In this document: positions 26,056-34,144 of the stretch, piece after piece
Layout of the letters: every line of letters begins with the position of its first letter
Position numbering within the stretch: the stretch's first letter is position 1
DNA from: Halomonas sp. MCCC 1A13316
GTDB taxonomy: Bacteria; Pseudomonadota; Gammaproteobacteria; Pseudomonadales; Halomonadaceae
Direction: 5' to 3'
Assembly: GCF_014931605.1 (NCBI RefSeq)
Contig: NZ_CP053382.1
Location: 744,001 to 808,000, forward strand
DNA length: 64,000 nucleotides
The notes under the pieces: generated by a model
The model's database searches: none
Seen by the model: only the letters and a program-made list of their open reading frames with translations
Told to the model about the DNA's origin: nothing
Position numbers and translations under genes: made by a program

Positions 26056-27207
26056 TTACCAGCCGTTGATTCGCGGCCAGGTGGCGATGATCTCGCAGCC
26101 GTCACCCTGGTCGCTGTCGACGAGATGATAGTGGTTGTACATGGCCGCCGTCATGCAGACATGGTTGGGATAGACGCGAAGTCGCGTCCCGACCGGCAGT
26201 TCTTCGCACGAGACGCCATCGGCCAGCAGAACCTGGCCGTGCTCCTGATAGACCCTTGCCACCTTCATCCTCTGCTTCAGGGGGTGTCCTCGCACATCGG
26301 CCACCAGCCCGAAACCGACATCATCCGGCATGTTCTCGGTGCTGCGGTCCTTGGACAGGGCCAGGGCCCCGGCGTTGATCAGCAGCCTGTTCAGCGAGGC
26401 GTGGTGGCTGCAGACCTCGGTGATCACCGAAACGGCAAGGTCGTCGACACCGCAGGAGTTGATCTGCGCCTGGAACATGTCGCCGAACATGTAGACCCCC
26501 GGGCGTACTTCCGTAACGCCATCCAGCGAGCGAGCATGGAGCGCCGTCGGGGTGGAGCCGATGCTGACCGTGGTGCAGGGGATGCCATAGTCACGGATTC
26601 GTTCGGCTGCCATGACCGCGGTCGCGCGCTCCGCCTCGGCGACCTCCTCGATCTCGGCGATCGAGCGACACTGGTAGGAGTGGCCGGCATGGGTCATGAC
26701 GCCGGCAAAGCGTATATGAGAGGCCTCATGGGCAAGGCGGGCGATCTCGATGAGCTCCCCACTGTCGGGAAGGATCCCCGAGCGGCCTTCGCCGCAATCC
26801 AGCTCGACCTGGACCAGGAAGGTCGTATCGAGGGCCTTTCCCTTCTCACAGATCGCTCGGGTGACCTCGACGCTGTCGGTGATCAGGGTGAGGCGAGCTC
26901 CCTGTTGCTGAATGCTGGCGACTCGCTCCAGCTGATCCGGCAGAATACAGACGGCATACTGGATGTCCACGATGCCATGACCGGCGAAATACTCGGCCTC
27001 TTTCAGCGTGGATACCGCGACACCACCGGCTTGTCCTTCAGTGGCCAGGCGTGCAACATCGATGGATTTTGCGGTCTTCAGGTGGGGGCGAAGTGCAACA
27101 TTCCTGCTTCTGGCGGCATCGGCCATTCGCCGGATATTCCTCACCAGTTTCGCTCGATCGAGAATCAGGCTTGGCGTGGGAATGTCGAATAGGGTGGTAG
27201 GAGGCAT
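26056..27207 (-). CDS. PLP-dependent D-threo-3-hydroxyaspartate dehydratase / D-serine dehydratase-like protein
   Basis: The 383-residue protein belongs to the DSD1/D-threonine-aldolase group with an alanine-racemase N-terminal barrel. The PLP Lys lies in ALRPHLKTAKS; other landmarks are VSTLKEAEYF, GVMTHAGHSYQ, SIGSTPTALHARSLDGVTEVRPG and YPNHVCMTAA, whose His/Cys pair binds the metal in this group. As I recall the families, it resembles D-threo-3-hydroxyaspartate dehydratase more than D-threonine aldolase. The product would be iminosuccinate/oxaloacetate plus ammonia. It is convergent with the reductase gene above. Confidence 0.8.
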   Translation of the reverse strand: MPPTTLFDIPTPSLILDRAKLVRNIRRMADAARSRNVALRPHLKTAKSIDVARLATEGQAGGVAVSTLKEAEYFAGHGIVDIQYAVCILPDQLERVASIQQQGARLTLITDSVEVTRAICEKGKALDTTFLVQVELDCGEGRSGILPDSGELIEIARLAHEASHIRFAGVMTHAGHSYQCRSIAEIEEVAEAERATAVMAAERIRDYGIPCTTVSIGSTPTALHARSLDGVTEVRPGVYMFGDMFQAQINSCGVDDLAVSVITEVCSHHASLNRLLINAGALALSKDRSTENMPDDVGFGLVADVRGHPLKQRMKVARVYQEHGQVLLADGVSCEELPVGTRLRVYPNHVCMTAAMYNHYHLVDSDQGDGCEIIATWPRINGW

Positions 27208-27526
27208 GGGGGTTTCGAGACCTCTTCGGTCGTATCAATGAGAGCATCTGAATTTTTCATTGATAGCCTATGCAAGTCGCGACAGGGTGGCCAATGCCGC
27301 TTTCTCCTAGCGCAATGCCGAGAACGAAAGATATGGGGCTAATCGCAGTAATTCGACACAGGAAGCTCTGTGCAGGTCCGCGAAACGGTGGCGCGTCCCC
27401 GCCTCCATGGTACAACTCGTCACGGCAGTGCCGTGAAAAGGGTATGCGGCGAGTCATCGCCTGCGTTTCCCGTAGATTATTGGACTAACCTCTTGGCACC
27501 CGAGCCCACGTTGAAGGAGTGCCGTG
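27208..27526. promoter_or_regulatory. 319-bp divergent intergenic region
   Basis: The stretch separates the dehydratase-like gene from the quinone-reductase gene. No ORF here resembles a known protein. It holds the palindrome GTCGCGAC at 27,276 and CACGGCAGTGCCGTG at 27,421-27,435, either of which could be a binding site. No regulator gene is adjacent. Confidence 0.35.
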
Positions 27527-28534
27527 ATGAATGTCGTTACACTGAAAAGCCCCGGCGGGCTGGATCAGTTGCAAATCGTCGAGCGCGAGGTGCCCGGTGA
27601 GCCGGGGCCGGGCGAGATCCGCGTGCGCGTGCATGCCAGCTCGCTCAACTTCCATGACTACGGTGTGGTGTCCGGAAAGATGCCGACCGAGAACGGCCGC
27701 ATTCCCATGTCCGACGGTGCTGGCGTGGTCGAGGCGGTCGGCGAGGGCGTCGAGGCGTTTGCCGTGGGCGATGCGGTGGTCTCCACCTTCTTCCCCTACT
27801 GGCTCGACGGGCCGGCGCGGTTTGGCGATTTCAAGACCACCCCCGGCGACGGTGTCGACGGCTACGCCCGCGAGCAGGTCATTCGCCCGGCAACCTGGTT
27901 CACCCACGCGCCGAAGGGGTACAGCCACGAAGAGGCTGCGACCCTGACCACCGCAGGGCTGACCGCCTGGCGCGCGCTGGTGGTGGACGGCAACCTCAAG
28001 GCCGGCGATACCATCCTCACCCTGGGTACCGGCGGTGTTTCCATCTTCGCCCTGCAGTTCGCCAAGGCGATGGGGGCGCAGGTGATCGCCACCTCGTCCT
28101 CCGACGAGAAGATCGAAAGGCTCAAGCAGCTCTGCGCCGATCACACCATCAACTACAAGGCCGAGCCGGAGTGGGGCAAGCGAGTGAAGGCGTTGACCGA
28201 TGGCAAGGGCGTCGACCATGTTATCGAGGTTGGCGGGCCCGGCACGCTGCCGCAGTCCATCGATGCCGTGCGCATCGGCGGCCACATCTCGCTGATCGGT
28301 GTGCTGACGGGGCGCGGGGGCGAGGTGCCCACCGCCAAGCTGATGGCCAAGCAGGCGCGCCTGCAGGGGCTGATCGTCGGCAACCGTATCCACCAGCAGG
28401 AGATGGTGCGCGGCATCGAGGCCAGCGGCGTACGCCCGATCATCGATAGCACTTTCGGGCTCGAGGAGATTGCCGACGCTTTCCGCCACGAGGAGGCCGG
28501 GCGCCACTTCGGCAAGATCTGCCTGTCATTTTAG
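27527..28534 (+). CDS. Zn-independent alcohol dehydrogenase / NADPH:quinone oxidoreductase family protein
   Basis: The 335-residue medium-chain dehydrogenase has the GroES-like N-terminal domain (SSLNFHDYGVVSG, MSDGAGVVEAVGEGV) and a Rossmann domain with ILTLGTGGVSIFALQFAKAMG. The usual structural-zinc cysteines are missing, as in quinone reductases. It reduces a quinone, enone or aldehyde with NADPH; substrate unknown. The ATG at 27527 has aaggag 8 bases upstream. Its stop overlaps the end of the convergent regulator by 4 bp. Confidence 0.88.
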   Translation: MNVVTLKSPGGLDQLQIVEREVPGEPGPGEIRVRVHASSLNFHDYGVVSGKMPTENGRIPMSDGAGVVEAVGEGVEAFAVGDAVVSTFFPYWLDGPARFGDFKTTPGDGVDGYAREQVIRPATWFTHAPKGYSHEEAATLTTAGLTAWRALVVDGNLKAGDTILTLGTGGVSIFALQFAKAMGAQVIATSSSDEKIERLKQLCADHTINYKAEPEWGKRVKALTDGKGVDHVIEVGGPGTLPQSIDAVRIGGHISLIGVLTGRGGEVPTAKLMAKQARLQGLIVGNRIHQQEMVRGIEASGVRPIIDSTFGLEEIADAFRHEEAGRHFGKICLSF

Positions 28535-29346
28535 CCAGGCGGAGCTGCCGCGGCCAGTTGCTGCAGCGCCGCCTGGGTGTCCTCGTCCGCCGGGAAGAAC
28601 GACTCGATGGCGAGTTCTTCGAGCGTGATATCGAGCGGGGTGCCGAACACCGTGGTGGTGCTCAGCAGTGACAGCACGCGGCCATCCGGCATGGCCAGCT
28701 CCAGCGGCACGACGATGCCGGCATGACTCGTTCTCGAGGCCAGATGAGGACGAGCCCCGGTCGGCACCGGGTAGCCCTTCAATTCTTCACTGAGCGAGGC
28801 AAGCGCAGGGTCGGCCGTCGTATCGGCCTGGCGGGCCAAGCGTTCGAGAATATGCCCGCGCCATTCGCCGAAATTGCGAATGCGCGATGCCAACCCCTGG
28901 GGATGCAGGGTGAGCCGCAGCACGTTGACCGGCGGCTCCAGTAGTGCGGGCTCGATGCCGCCGAGCAGCAGCTCAAGCGGGCGATTGCCCATCAGCAGGT
29001 GCCAGTGGCGATCGACGGCCAGCGCCGGGTAGGGGACGTGGCTCGCGAGCAGCCGCTCGATCACGCCACGGATCGTCTCGAATTCAGGCGCGTCGATAGG
29101 CCGTTCGCCGTAGGCCGGGGCGAAACCGGCGGCGAGCAGCAGCCGGTTGCGCTCGCGCAGGGGAACGTTCAGCTGTTCCGTCAGGCGCAGTAGCATTTCC
29201 CGGCTCGGTAAGACGCGTCCGGATTCGACGAAGCTCAGGTGGCGCTGGGAGACGTCGGCCTCGGTGGCGAGCGCGAGCTGGCTCAGCCGCCGCCGCTGGC
29301 GCCACATCTTCAGCAGCTGCCCAAGGGTAGTGGAATTCGTGGTCAT
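28531..29346 (-). CDS. XRE/MmyB-type transcriptional regulator
   Basis: The 271-residue protein has an N-terminal XRE helix-turn-helix (LGQLLKMWRQRRRLSQLALATEADVSQRHLSFVESGRVLPSREML) and a C-terminal MmyB-like ligand domain (VDRHWHLLMGNRPL, LRLTLHPQGLA) related to PAS folds that bind lipid-like ligands. It is divergent from a DUF1330 gene, with a perfect palindrome between them, and convergent with the quinone-reductase gene. Such regulators normally control the adjacent small oxidoreductase-type genes. Confidence 0.9.
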   Translation of the reverse strand: MTTNSTTLGQLLKMWRQRRRLSQLALATEADVSQRHLSFVESGRVLPSREMLLRLTEQLNVPLRERNRLLLAAGFAPAYGERPIDAPEFETIRGVIERLLASHVPYPALAVDRHWHLLMGNRPLELLLGGIEPALLEPPVNVLRLTLHPQGLASRIRNFGEWRGHILERLARQADTTADPALASLSEELKGYPVPTGARPHLASRTSHAGIVVPLELAMPDGRVLSLLSTTTVFGTPLDITLEELAIESFFPADEDTQAALQQLAAAAPPG

Positions 29347-29380
29347 GGCCTCAGATTAGCGCCAAGCGATATGACTGGCT

Positions 29381-29397
29381 ATTACCTCGCAGGTAAT
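29381..29397. promoter_or_regulatory. Probable operator of the MmyB-type regulator
   Basis: ATTACCTCGCAGGTAAT has perfect 7-bp arms around CGC. It sits midway between the start of the regulator (29346, leftward) and the DUF1330 gene (29457, rightward), the position expected for an operator that controls both. Confidence 0.65.
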
Positions 29398-29456
29398 CGC
29401 CAGGCTGTGCGAGGCAGGCGAAGCTGTCGAGGCAAACCCACCACAGGAGCTACGCC

Positions 29457-29777
29457 ATGACCGCTTACGCCATCGCCCGCCTGCAGGACGTCACCATGGG
29501 GCCCGAGATCGTCGAGTACCTGAAGAAGATCGATGCCACCCTGGCGCCCCACGGCGGCCGCTATCTGATCCACGGCGGCACCACTCAGGTGCTGGAAGGT
29601 GGTTGGCAGGGCGACACCATCATGCTCGGCTTTCCTAGCCTGGAGCAGGCCCGAGCCTGGTATCGCTCCGAGGCCTACCAGGCCATCATGCCGCTTCGCA
29701 CCGCCAACGCCGTGGGCGACATCATCCTGGTGGAAGGCGTCGAGGAAGGGCACCGGGGCGTAGATATTCTTGGCTGA
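29457..29777 (+). CDS. DUF1330 family protein
   Basis: The 106-residue protein is a ferredoxin-like alpha/beta barrel protein of the DUF1330 family (YAIARLQDVTMGPEIVEYLKK, GGRYLIHGG, FPSLEQARAWYRSEAYQAI). Its function is unknown; it may act as a dimeric monooxygenase-like or stress protein. A good Shine-Dalgarno (caggag) precedes the ATG. It is divergent from the MmyB-type regulator. Confidence 0.88.
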   Translation: MTAYAIARLQDVTMGPEIVEYLKKIDATLAPHGGRYLIHGGTTQVLEGGWQGDTIMLGFPSLEQARAWYRSEAYQAIMPLRTANAVGDIILVEGVEEGHRGVDILG

Positions 29778-29793
29778 AGGGTTTCGAGCGATG

Positions 29794-30221
29794 TCAGCCC
29801 GATTCGACGAACGAGCGCATGAAGTCTCCCTTGGCCTGGGTATAGGCTTCGCGATCCTCCCGGTGGCAGGCAGCCAGCTCGCGCTTGAGTGTGGCGTAGC
29901 GTTCGGCCAGCAGCGCGTCGCGGCGCAGGGCATCGCGAAAGGCGAGCCGCTGGCGCCACAGCTCGCCATCGTGGACCACCACGTGCAGGTGGTGGGTGCG
30001 CCGGCCATGGAAGCGACGCCGGCCATGACGTCGATGATGGGTTTGGCCGGCATGCCGGGTATGGCGGTGCTGCCGATATGCCTTACGTCGAGCAGCTCGA
30101 CCGGGAAGCGCTCGAGCAGATGAGTGCGCTCGGTGTCGAAGCGTGCCGGCCAGGCGGGGTCGTAATCCACCAACTGTACCGGTTCATCAATGGCCCGCTG
30201 CAGCGACTGGGCTTCGTTCAT
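29794..30221 (-). pseudogene. GrpB/UPF0157 family gene with internal deletion and frameshift
   Basis: The N-terminal part (MNEAQSLQRAI...LVDYDPAWPARFDTER, DVRHIGSTAIPGMPAKPIIDVMAG) and the C-terminal part (THHLHVVVHDGELWRQRLAFRDALRR, LKRELAACHREDREAY) of a GrpB-type nucleotidyltransferase-fold protein are both present but in different frames. About 35 residues between GVASM and RTHHLHV are gone. The joint lies near 29,990-30,010, where ATGGCCGGCG occurs twice within 25 bases. The rest amounts to ~142 codons instead of ~175. Not functional as read. Confidence 0.82.
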
Positions 30222-30229
30222 GGGTACTT

Positions 30230-30960
30230 CCTGTAGTGGTAGTATGCGCGACGCTAGCCGTATCGGGCTCGTGCTGCTGGCGCAGGGCCCCGGGCGGGTA
30301 GCCGTGGATGCGCTTGAAAGCGCGACTGAAGGCGGCCGCGCTGCCTTAGCCCAGGCGGTAGGCCACGGTTTCGATCGGCTGCCGTTCACGGCCGATCCAC
30401 TGGGCTGCCAGGCGCATGCGCAGCTCGGTTACGTAGCGGTGCGGCGTCATGCCCGTTACCGCCAGGAAGCGTTCGGCGAATACCGAGCGCGAGCTGCCCA
30501 TCTCGGCGGCGAGCTCCGCCACCGTCCAGTTGCGCCCCGGCTCACGGTGCGGGGCGGCGATGACGCGCCCCAGGCGCGGGTCACGCAGCGCCTCGATCCA
30601 GCCGGTGGCATCGCCGCAGCCGCACTCAACCCAGCCGCGCACGATGAAGGCGGCCATCACGTCGGCGAGCCGTGCCAGGATGGCGGCCTACCCCGCCCGT
30701 TCACTGCTCGCCTCACGCTCCATGGCCTCGAGCATGGGCAGGATCTCGGGCTGGCGCTCCTGCAGGGTGCCGACATACATCACCTCGGGCATCAGCGAGA
30801 CCAAGGCGTGCATGCTGCCCAGGTCGAATTCCATGCAGCCGCTGAAAGTCTGGGCACCCTCGAGGGTACAGTTCTGCGGACAGGCGCGGATCGCGCTGAC
30901 CGCCTCGCACAGCGTGGCGCTCTCGAAGTCGGTGATGTCCTGGGCCGGCTGGTCGGGGCG
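30230..30960 (-). pseudogene. AraC family regulator (cupin type), truncated and with two nonsense codons
   Basis: Read leftward, one frame encodes TLEGAQTFSGCMEFDLGSMH, ILPMLEAMEREASSERAG, then a TAG, AAILARLADVMAAFIVRGWVE, the AraC helix-turn-helix (WTVAELAAEMGSSRSVFAERF), IETVAYRLG, then a TAA where Tyr is expected, and GSAAAFSRAFKRIHGYPPGALR. The frame is otherwise intact across both stops (near 30,690 and 30,350). The N-terminal ~100 residues of the cupin domain are missing because the sequence runs straight into an MFS gene facing the other way. Confidence 0.82.
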
Positions 30961-31475
30961 GGTTCTGGACCATGTCGATCGCGACCATGATGCGCCTGGT
31001 GCCCGAGGACCTGGTGCCGCGGGGGCTGTCGATCATGTTCAGCGGCGTTTCCGCGGCGACCATTGCCGCCGCGCCGCTGGGCAGCTACTTCGGCGACCTG
31101 CTCGGCTGGCGCGACGTGTTCCGTATGGCCGCTCTGCTGGGTGTGCTGGCACTGGCGGTGCAGTTCATGACCCTGCCGCGCATGGCGCCGACCGGCCTGA
31201 CCCGCTTGCGTACCCTGTTCGACGTGCTGATGCGGCCGCGAGTCGGCCTGGGCATGCTGGCCGCGGCCCTGGTCTTCACCGGGCACTTCGCCTTCTTCAC
31301 CTTCATACGGCCGTTCCTCGAAACCGTAACCGGTGTCGGTGTGAACGGTGTGGCCACCATCCTGCTGGGCTTCGGCGTGGCCAATTTCCTGGGTAACTAT
31401 CTGGGCGGTTGGATGGTCGAACGCAACTCGCTTCGGCGGGCTGTGCTTTTTGCCATTGCTCTCGTTCGCTGTTAG
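30960..31475 (+). pseudogene. MFS transporter fragment, both ends missing
   Basis: From GFWTMSIATMMRLVPEDLVPRG through SAATIAAAPLGSYFGDLLGWRD to NFLGNYLGGWMVERN the sequence follows the middle of an AraJ/NepI-like major facilitator efflux protein. About 110 N-terminal residues and the last ~120 are absent; the frame ends in an unrelated tail before the next gene. It is head-to-head with the AraC pseudogene, and the missing 5' end was probably lost in the same deletion. Confidence 0.82.
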
Positions 31476-31514
31476 CTTGGAAGCACAGAAGAACCAAGAA
31501 TAGGAGAAACGGAC

Positions 31515-31718
31515 ATGGATTCAGCCGTCAACGCCATCGTAGGCCAATCGATGATCATGCAGCAGGCCCAGGCCGCACAGCAGGCGCAATTGGAGGTCTA
31601 CAAGGAAGCCCTCGACATGCAGAAGGACCAGGTCGCCGCCCTGATGTCTTCGGCTTCGGTGGCACCGCAGCTGGCCAACGAGGGGATGGTGGGTACACAC
31701 ATCAATACCTACGCTTGA
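31515..31718 (+). CDS. YjfB-like putative motility protein
   Basis: The 67-residue protein is rich in Gln/Ala/Met (MIMQQAQAAQQAQLEVYKEALDMQKDQ) with C-terminal GTHINTYA, which fits the YjfB 'putative motility protein' family. Its role is not established. aggaga lies ~7 bases before the ATG. No flagellar gene is nearby. Confidence 0.72.
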   Translation: MDSAVNAIVGQSMIMQQAQAAQQAQLEVYKEALDMQKDQVAALMSSASVAPQLANEGMVGTHINTYA

Positions 31719-31745
31719 GCTTCGCCGCGGCTTTTCAGTTCAGGC

Positions 31746-32447
31746 TTATTTCCCAAGCGCCAACTTGATTGCCTCTTCGGCGTGAATGGCCGTGGTGTCG
31801 TAGAGCGGCACTGCGGTATGGCTCTGCTGCACCAGCAGGGCGATTTCGGTACAGCCGAGAATAACAGCTTCGGCGCCTCTATCGCGTAGCGACTCGATGA
31901 TCTCCAAGTAGCGCTGGCGCGACGTCTCCTTTACTTCGCCCAGGCACAGCTCGTGGTAAATCACCTCGTGCACGAGGTCATGCTGAGCCTCGTCGGGTAC
32001 CAGCACTTCGATGCCGAAGCCTTCCGTAATACGCCCCTTGTAGAAATCCTGCTCCATGGTGAAGCGGGTGCCGAGCAGGCCGACGCGGCGGATGCCGTCA
32101 TCGGCCAGCCGCTGTGCCGTGGCGTCGGCGATGTGCAGCAGCGGGATCGAGACCGCTGCTGCCACCTGCGGTGCGACCTTGTGCATGGTGTTGGTGCCGA
32201 TCAGCAGGAAATCCGCACCTCCGGTTTCCACGCTGCGGGCGGCCCGGCACAGGATCTCGGCGGTGGCGTCCCAGTCGCCGGCATGCTGTAGCCGCTCGAT
32301 CTCGGCGAAGTCGACGCTGTACAGACACAGCTTGGCCGAGTGCAGTCCGCCCAGGGCAGCCTTCACCCCTTCGTTGAGCGCCCGGTAGTAGCTGACGGTG
32401 GATTCCCAGCTCATGCCGCCAAGCAGGCCGATGGTCTTCATGGTCAT
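31746..32447 (-). CDS. Aspartate/glutamate racemase family protein (YgeA-like)
   Basis: The 233-residue cofactor-independent racemase has GLLGGMSWESTVSYYR at the start. The usual first catalytic Cys is replaced by Thr (LLIGTNTMHK) while the second is kept (ILGCTEIAL), the Thr/Cys pair seen in the YgeA-type broad-range or glutamate/aspartate racemases. It would interconvert L and D forms of an acidic or other amino acid. Together with DadA-like and DSD1-like enzymes it adds to the D-amino-acid theme of the window, though it is monocistronic here. Confidence 0.87.
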   Translation of the reverse strand: MTMKTIGLLGGMSWESTVSYYRALNEGVKAALGGLHSAKLCLYSVDFAEIERLQHAGDWDATAEILCRAARSVETGGADFLLIGTNTMHKVAPQVAAAVSIPLLHIADATAQRLADDGIRRVGLLGTRFTMEQDFYKGRITEGFGIEVLVPDEAQHDLVHEVIYHELCLGEVKETSRQRYLEIIESLRDRGAEAVILGCTEIALLVQQSHTAVPLYDTTAIHAEEAIKLALGK

Positions 32448-32466
32448 GCGTTCCCTCTGGTTGTCG

Positions 32467-33195
32467 TTATGTCAGTGTCGCTTGCCGCGCCGCTATGTTT
32501 CGTACTCGTCGTGGCGGCGGTTCCATGTATAGGGCGGTGATTGCGGCCAGCCCCGACGGTGAGTATTCCCAGCTTTCCTGGCGACCGTAGGGCGTCAGGT
32601 CCAGGTAGCTCCACAGGCTGCCGAGGTATTCCACGCCGCGCTTGCCGCTGAAGTAGGTGCGAAAGACCCTTTCGCCGTCGCGCAGGAAGACGCTGATACC
32701 GTGGCGCTCGCCGCGGTCCGCATCAGGGGCGTCGCAACAGGTCGTCACGCCCATATCCTGGTTGAAATCGCTGCCGAGTGAGGAGTACCACGTCGGGTGT
32801 TGCCAGCCCATGCGTGCCTGATAGCGTAGCAGCTTCTCCCGCGGTGCCCGGGATACCAGCACCAGGGTGGTGTCCCGGGCGTGCAGGTGGGCGGGGTGGG
32901 TCATGGCGTCCACCACCCAGGAGCAGCCATCGCAGCCGGCCTCCCAGTCGGGGCCGAACATGAAGTGGTAAACGATCAACTGCCGGCGTTCCTCGAACAG
33001 CTCGAGCAGGGTGGCCTTTCCCCGAGGCCCGTCGAAGGCGTAGTCGGCCCTCACTTCGACCATCGGCAGGCGGCGGCGGGCGGCGCTGAGCCTGTCGCGT
33101 TCCCGCGTGTGGGCCTTCTCGCGGTCGATCTGCGTTGCGAGGTCAGCGTGCCACTCATCTTCGGAAACAATAGGGGGCAGAGGTGAGGTTGTCAT
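32467..33195 (-). CDS. DUF899 family thioredoxin-like protein
   Basis: The 242-residue protein matches DUF899: LPMVEVRADYAFDGPRGKATLLELFEERRQLIVYHFMFGP, CDGCSWVVD, and the C-terminal WEYSPSG near-consensus. CxxC in CDGCS suggests a redox role, but no function is established. Its start overlaps the stop of the VOC gene by 4 bp, and it ends the three-gene SRPBCC-VOC-DUF899 operon. Confidence 0.87.
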   Translation of the reverse strand: MTTSPLPPIVSEDEWHADLATQIDREKAHTRERDRLSAARRRLPMVEVRADYAFDGPRGKATLLELFEERRQLIVYHFMFGPDWEAGCDGCSWVVDAMTHPAHLHARDTTLVLVSRAPREKLLRYQARMGWQHPTWYSSLGSDFNQDMGVTTCCDAPDADRGERHGISVFLRDGERVFRTYFSGKRGVEYLGSLWSYLDLTPYGRQESWEYSPSGLAAITALYMEPPPRRVRNIAARQATLT

Positions 33196-33620
33196 CGTGC
33201 CTCTCCTTCCAAATCTGGTTGAGCTGCTTCCAGATTGAGTTGCCAGGAGACGCCGAAGCGGTCGTTGAGCCAGGTGAAGCGTTGGCTGAAACCGTAGTCG
33301 CCCGGTGGCATCAGCGTCTCACCCTGTGCCGACAGCGCCTCGAGCAGGCGTTCGAACTCCTTGCGGCACTTGCAATCGACGAACAGCGAGATCGAGGGCG
33401 TAAAGGTGAAGGCGTGTTTTATATGGCTGTCGATACAGGTGTAGCGTCGGCCGGCCAGGGTGAATTCGGCCTGCTTGATGCTGCCTTCCCGGCCCGGCTC
33501 CTCGGGGCCGTAACGCTCGAGCCGTACGATGTCCGAATCGTCGAACAGCGAGACATAGAAGCGCATGGCCTGCTCGGCGTTGCCTTCGAACATCAGTTGC
33601 GGGGTGATGTGATGCGGCAT
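33192..33620 (-). CDS. VOC/PhnB-like family protein
   Basis: The 142-residue protein has the PhnB/3-demethylubiquinone-methyltransferase-like VOC fold (ITPQLMFEGNAEQAMRFYVSLF, FVDCKCRKEFERLLEALSAQG, YGFSQRFTWLNDRFGVSWQ). Function is unknown for this group. The start at 33620 has ggagg upstream; the longer frame to 33716 lies inside the SRPBCC gene. It overlaps both neighbours, indicating tight coupling. Confidence 0.87.
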   Translation of the reverse strand: MPHHITPQLMFEGNAEQAMRFYVSLFDDSDIVRLERYGPEEPGREGSIKQAEFTLAGRRYTCIDSHIKHAFTFTPSISLFVDCKCRKEFERLLEALSAQGETLMPPGDYGFSQRFTWLNDRFGVSWQLNLEAAQPDLEGEAR

Positions 33621-34144
33621 CGATACTTCGCCTCCAGATATTCGAACGTGGGCCAGAAGGGGGCGGGGCGGTGGCCCTGCAGCACGTCCACGAAAATGGT
33701 GAGATGGGTATGCCACCCGCTGGCCACGGTGACGCGTGTGTCGTCATCGGCGAGGCGGCGGTGCGTCACGACCAGGCGTACCTGATCGCCGGCCTCGCTG
33801 AGTTCGAAGGTGACCTCCGACGGGGCTTCGTGGCCACCGCCCCAAGTCCAGGCGAGCAAATGGGGCGGCTCGTAGCGCAACACCTGATGATGCGTCGTGA
33901 AGCTGCTGTCGTAGCGACGAAACCGCTCGCTGGGTGGCGTCCTGTCAGGTGTCAGCTCGATGTTGTGAAAGTGCAGGGTGAAAGAGGCGCCTTGGCGGGT
34001 GTCCATGGTGCCGGGGGCGAGCCACAGGCCACGTTTGTCGGATTCGGTCAGGAAGGCCCAGACCCGCTCGATGGGCCCCGGCAGCAGGCGCTCGAAGCGG
34101 ATGCTGTCCTCGGAGATCGACTGGCCGTAATCAGCGTCGTCCAT
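33593..34144 (-). CDS. SRPBCC (AHSA1-like) family protein
   Basis: The 183-residue START-like protein has FERLLPGPIERVWAFLTESDKRGLWLAPG, the usual N-terminal signature of AHSA1-like domains that bind small hydrophobic molecules. The start at 34144 has AGGAGG 9 bases upstream. It overlaps the VOC gene by 28 bp. In many bacteria an ArsR-type repressor precedes such a gene, and here a C-terminal piece of one does. Confidence 0.87.
   Translation of the reverse strand: MDDADYGQSISEDSIRFERLLPGPIERVWAFLTESDKRGLWLAPGTMDTRQGASFTLHFHNIELTPDRTPPSERFRRYDSSFTTHHQVLRYEPPHLLAWTWGGGHEAPSEVTFELSEAGDQVRLVVTHRRLADDDTRVTVASGWHTHLTIFVDVLQGHRPAPFWPTFEYLEAKYRCRITSPRN

Noticed and set aside
20309..27207. Ectoine uptake and degradation (tea/eut/doe) locus, expected in a halophile
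   Set aside because: No DoeA/EutD hydrolase, EutB or DoeB homologue is present and the PLP enzyme is of the DSD1 type.
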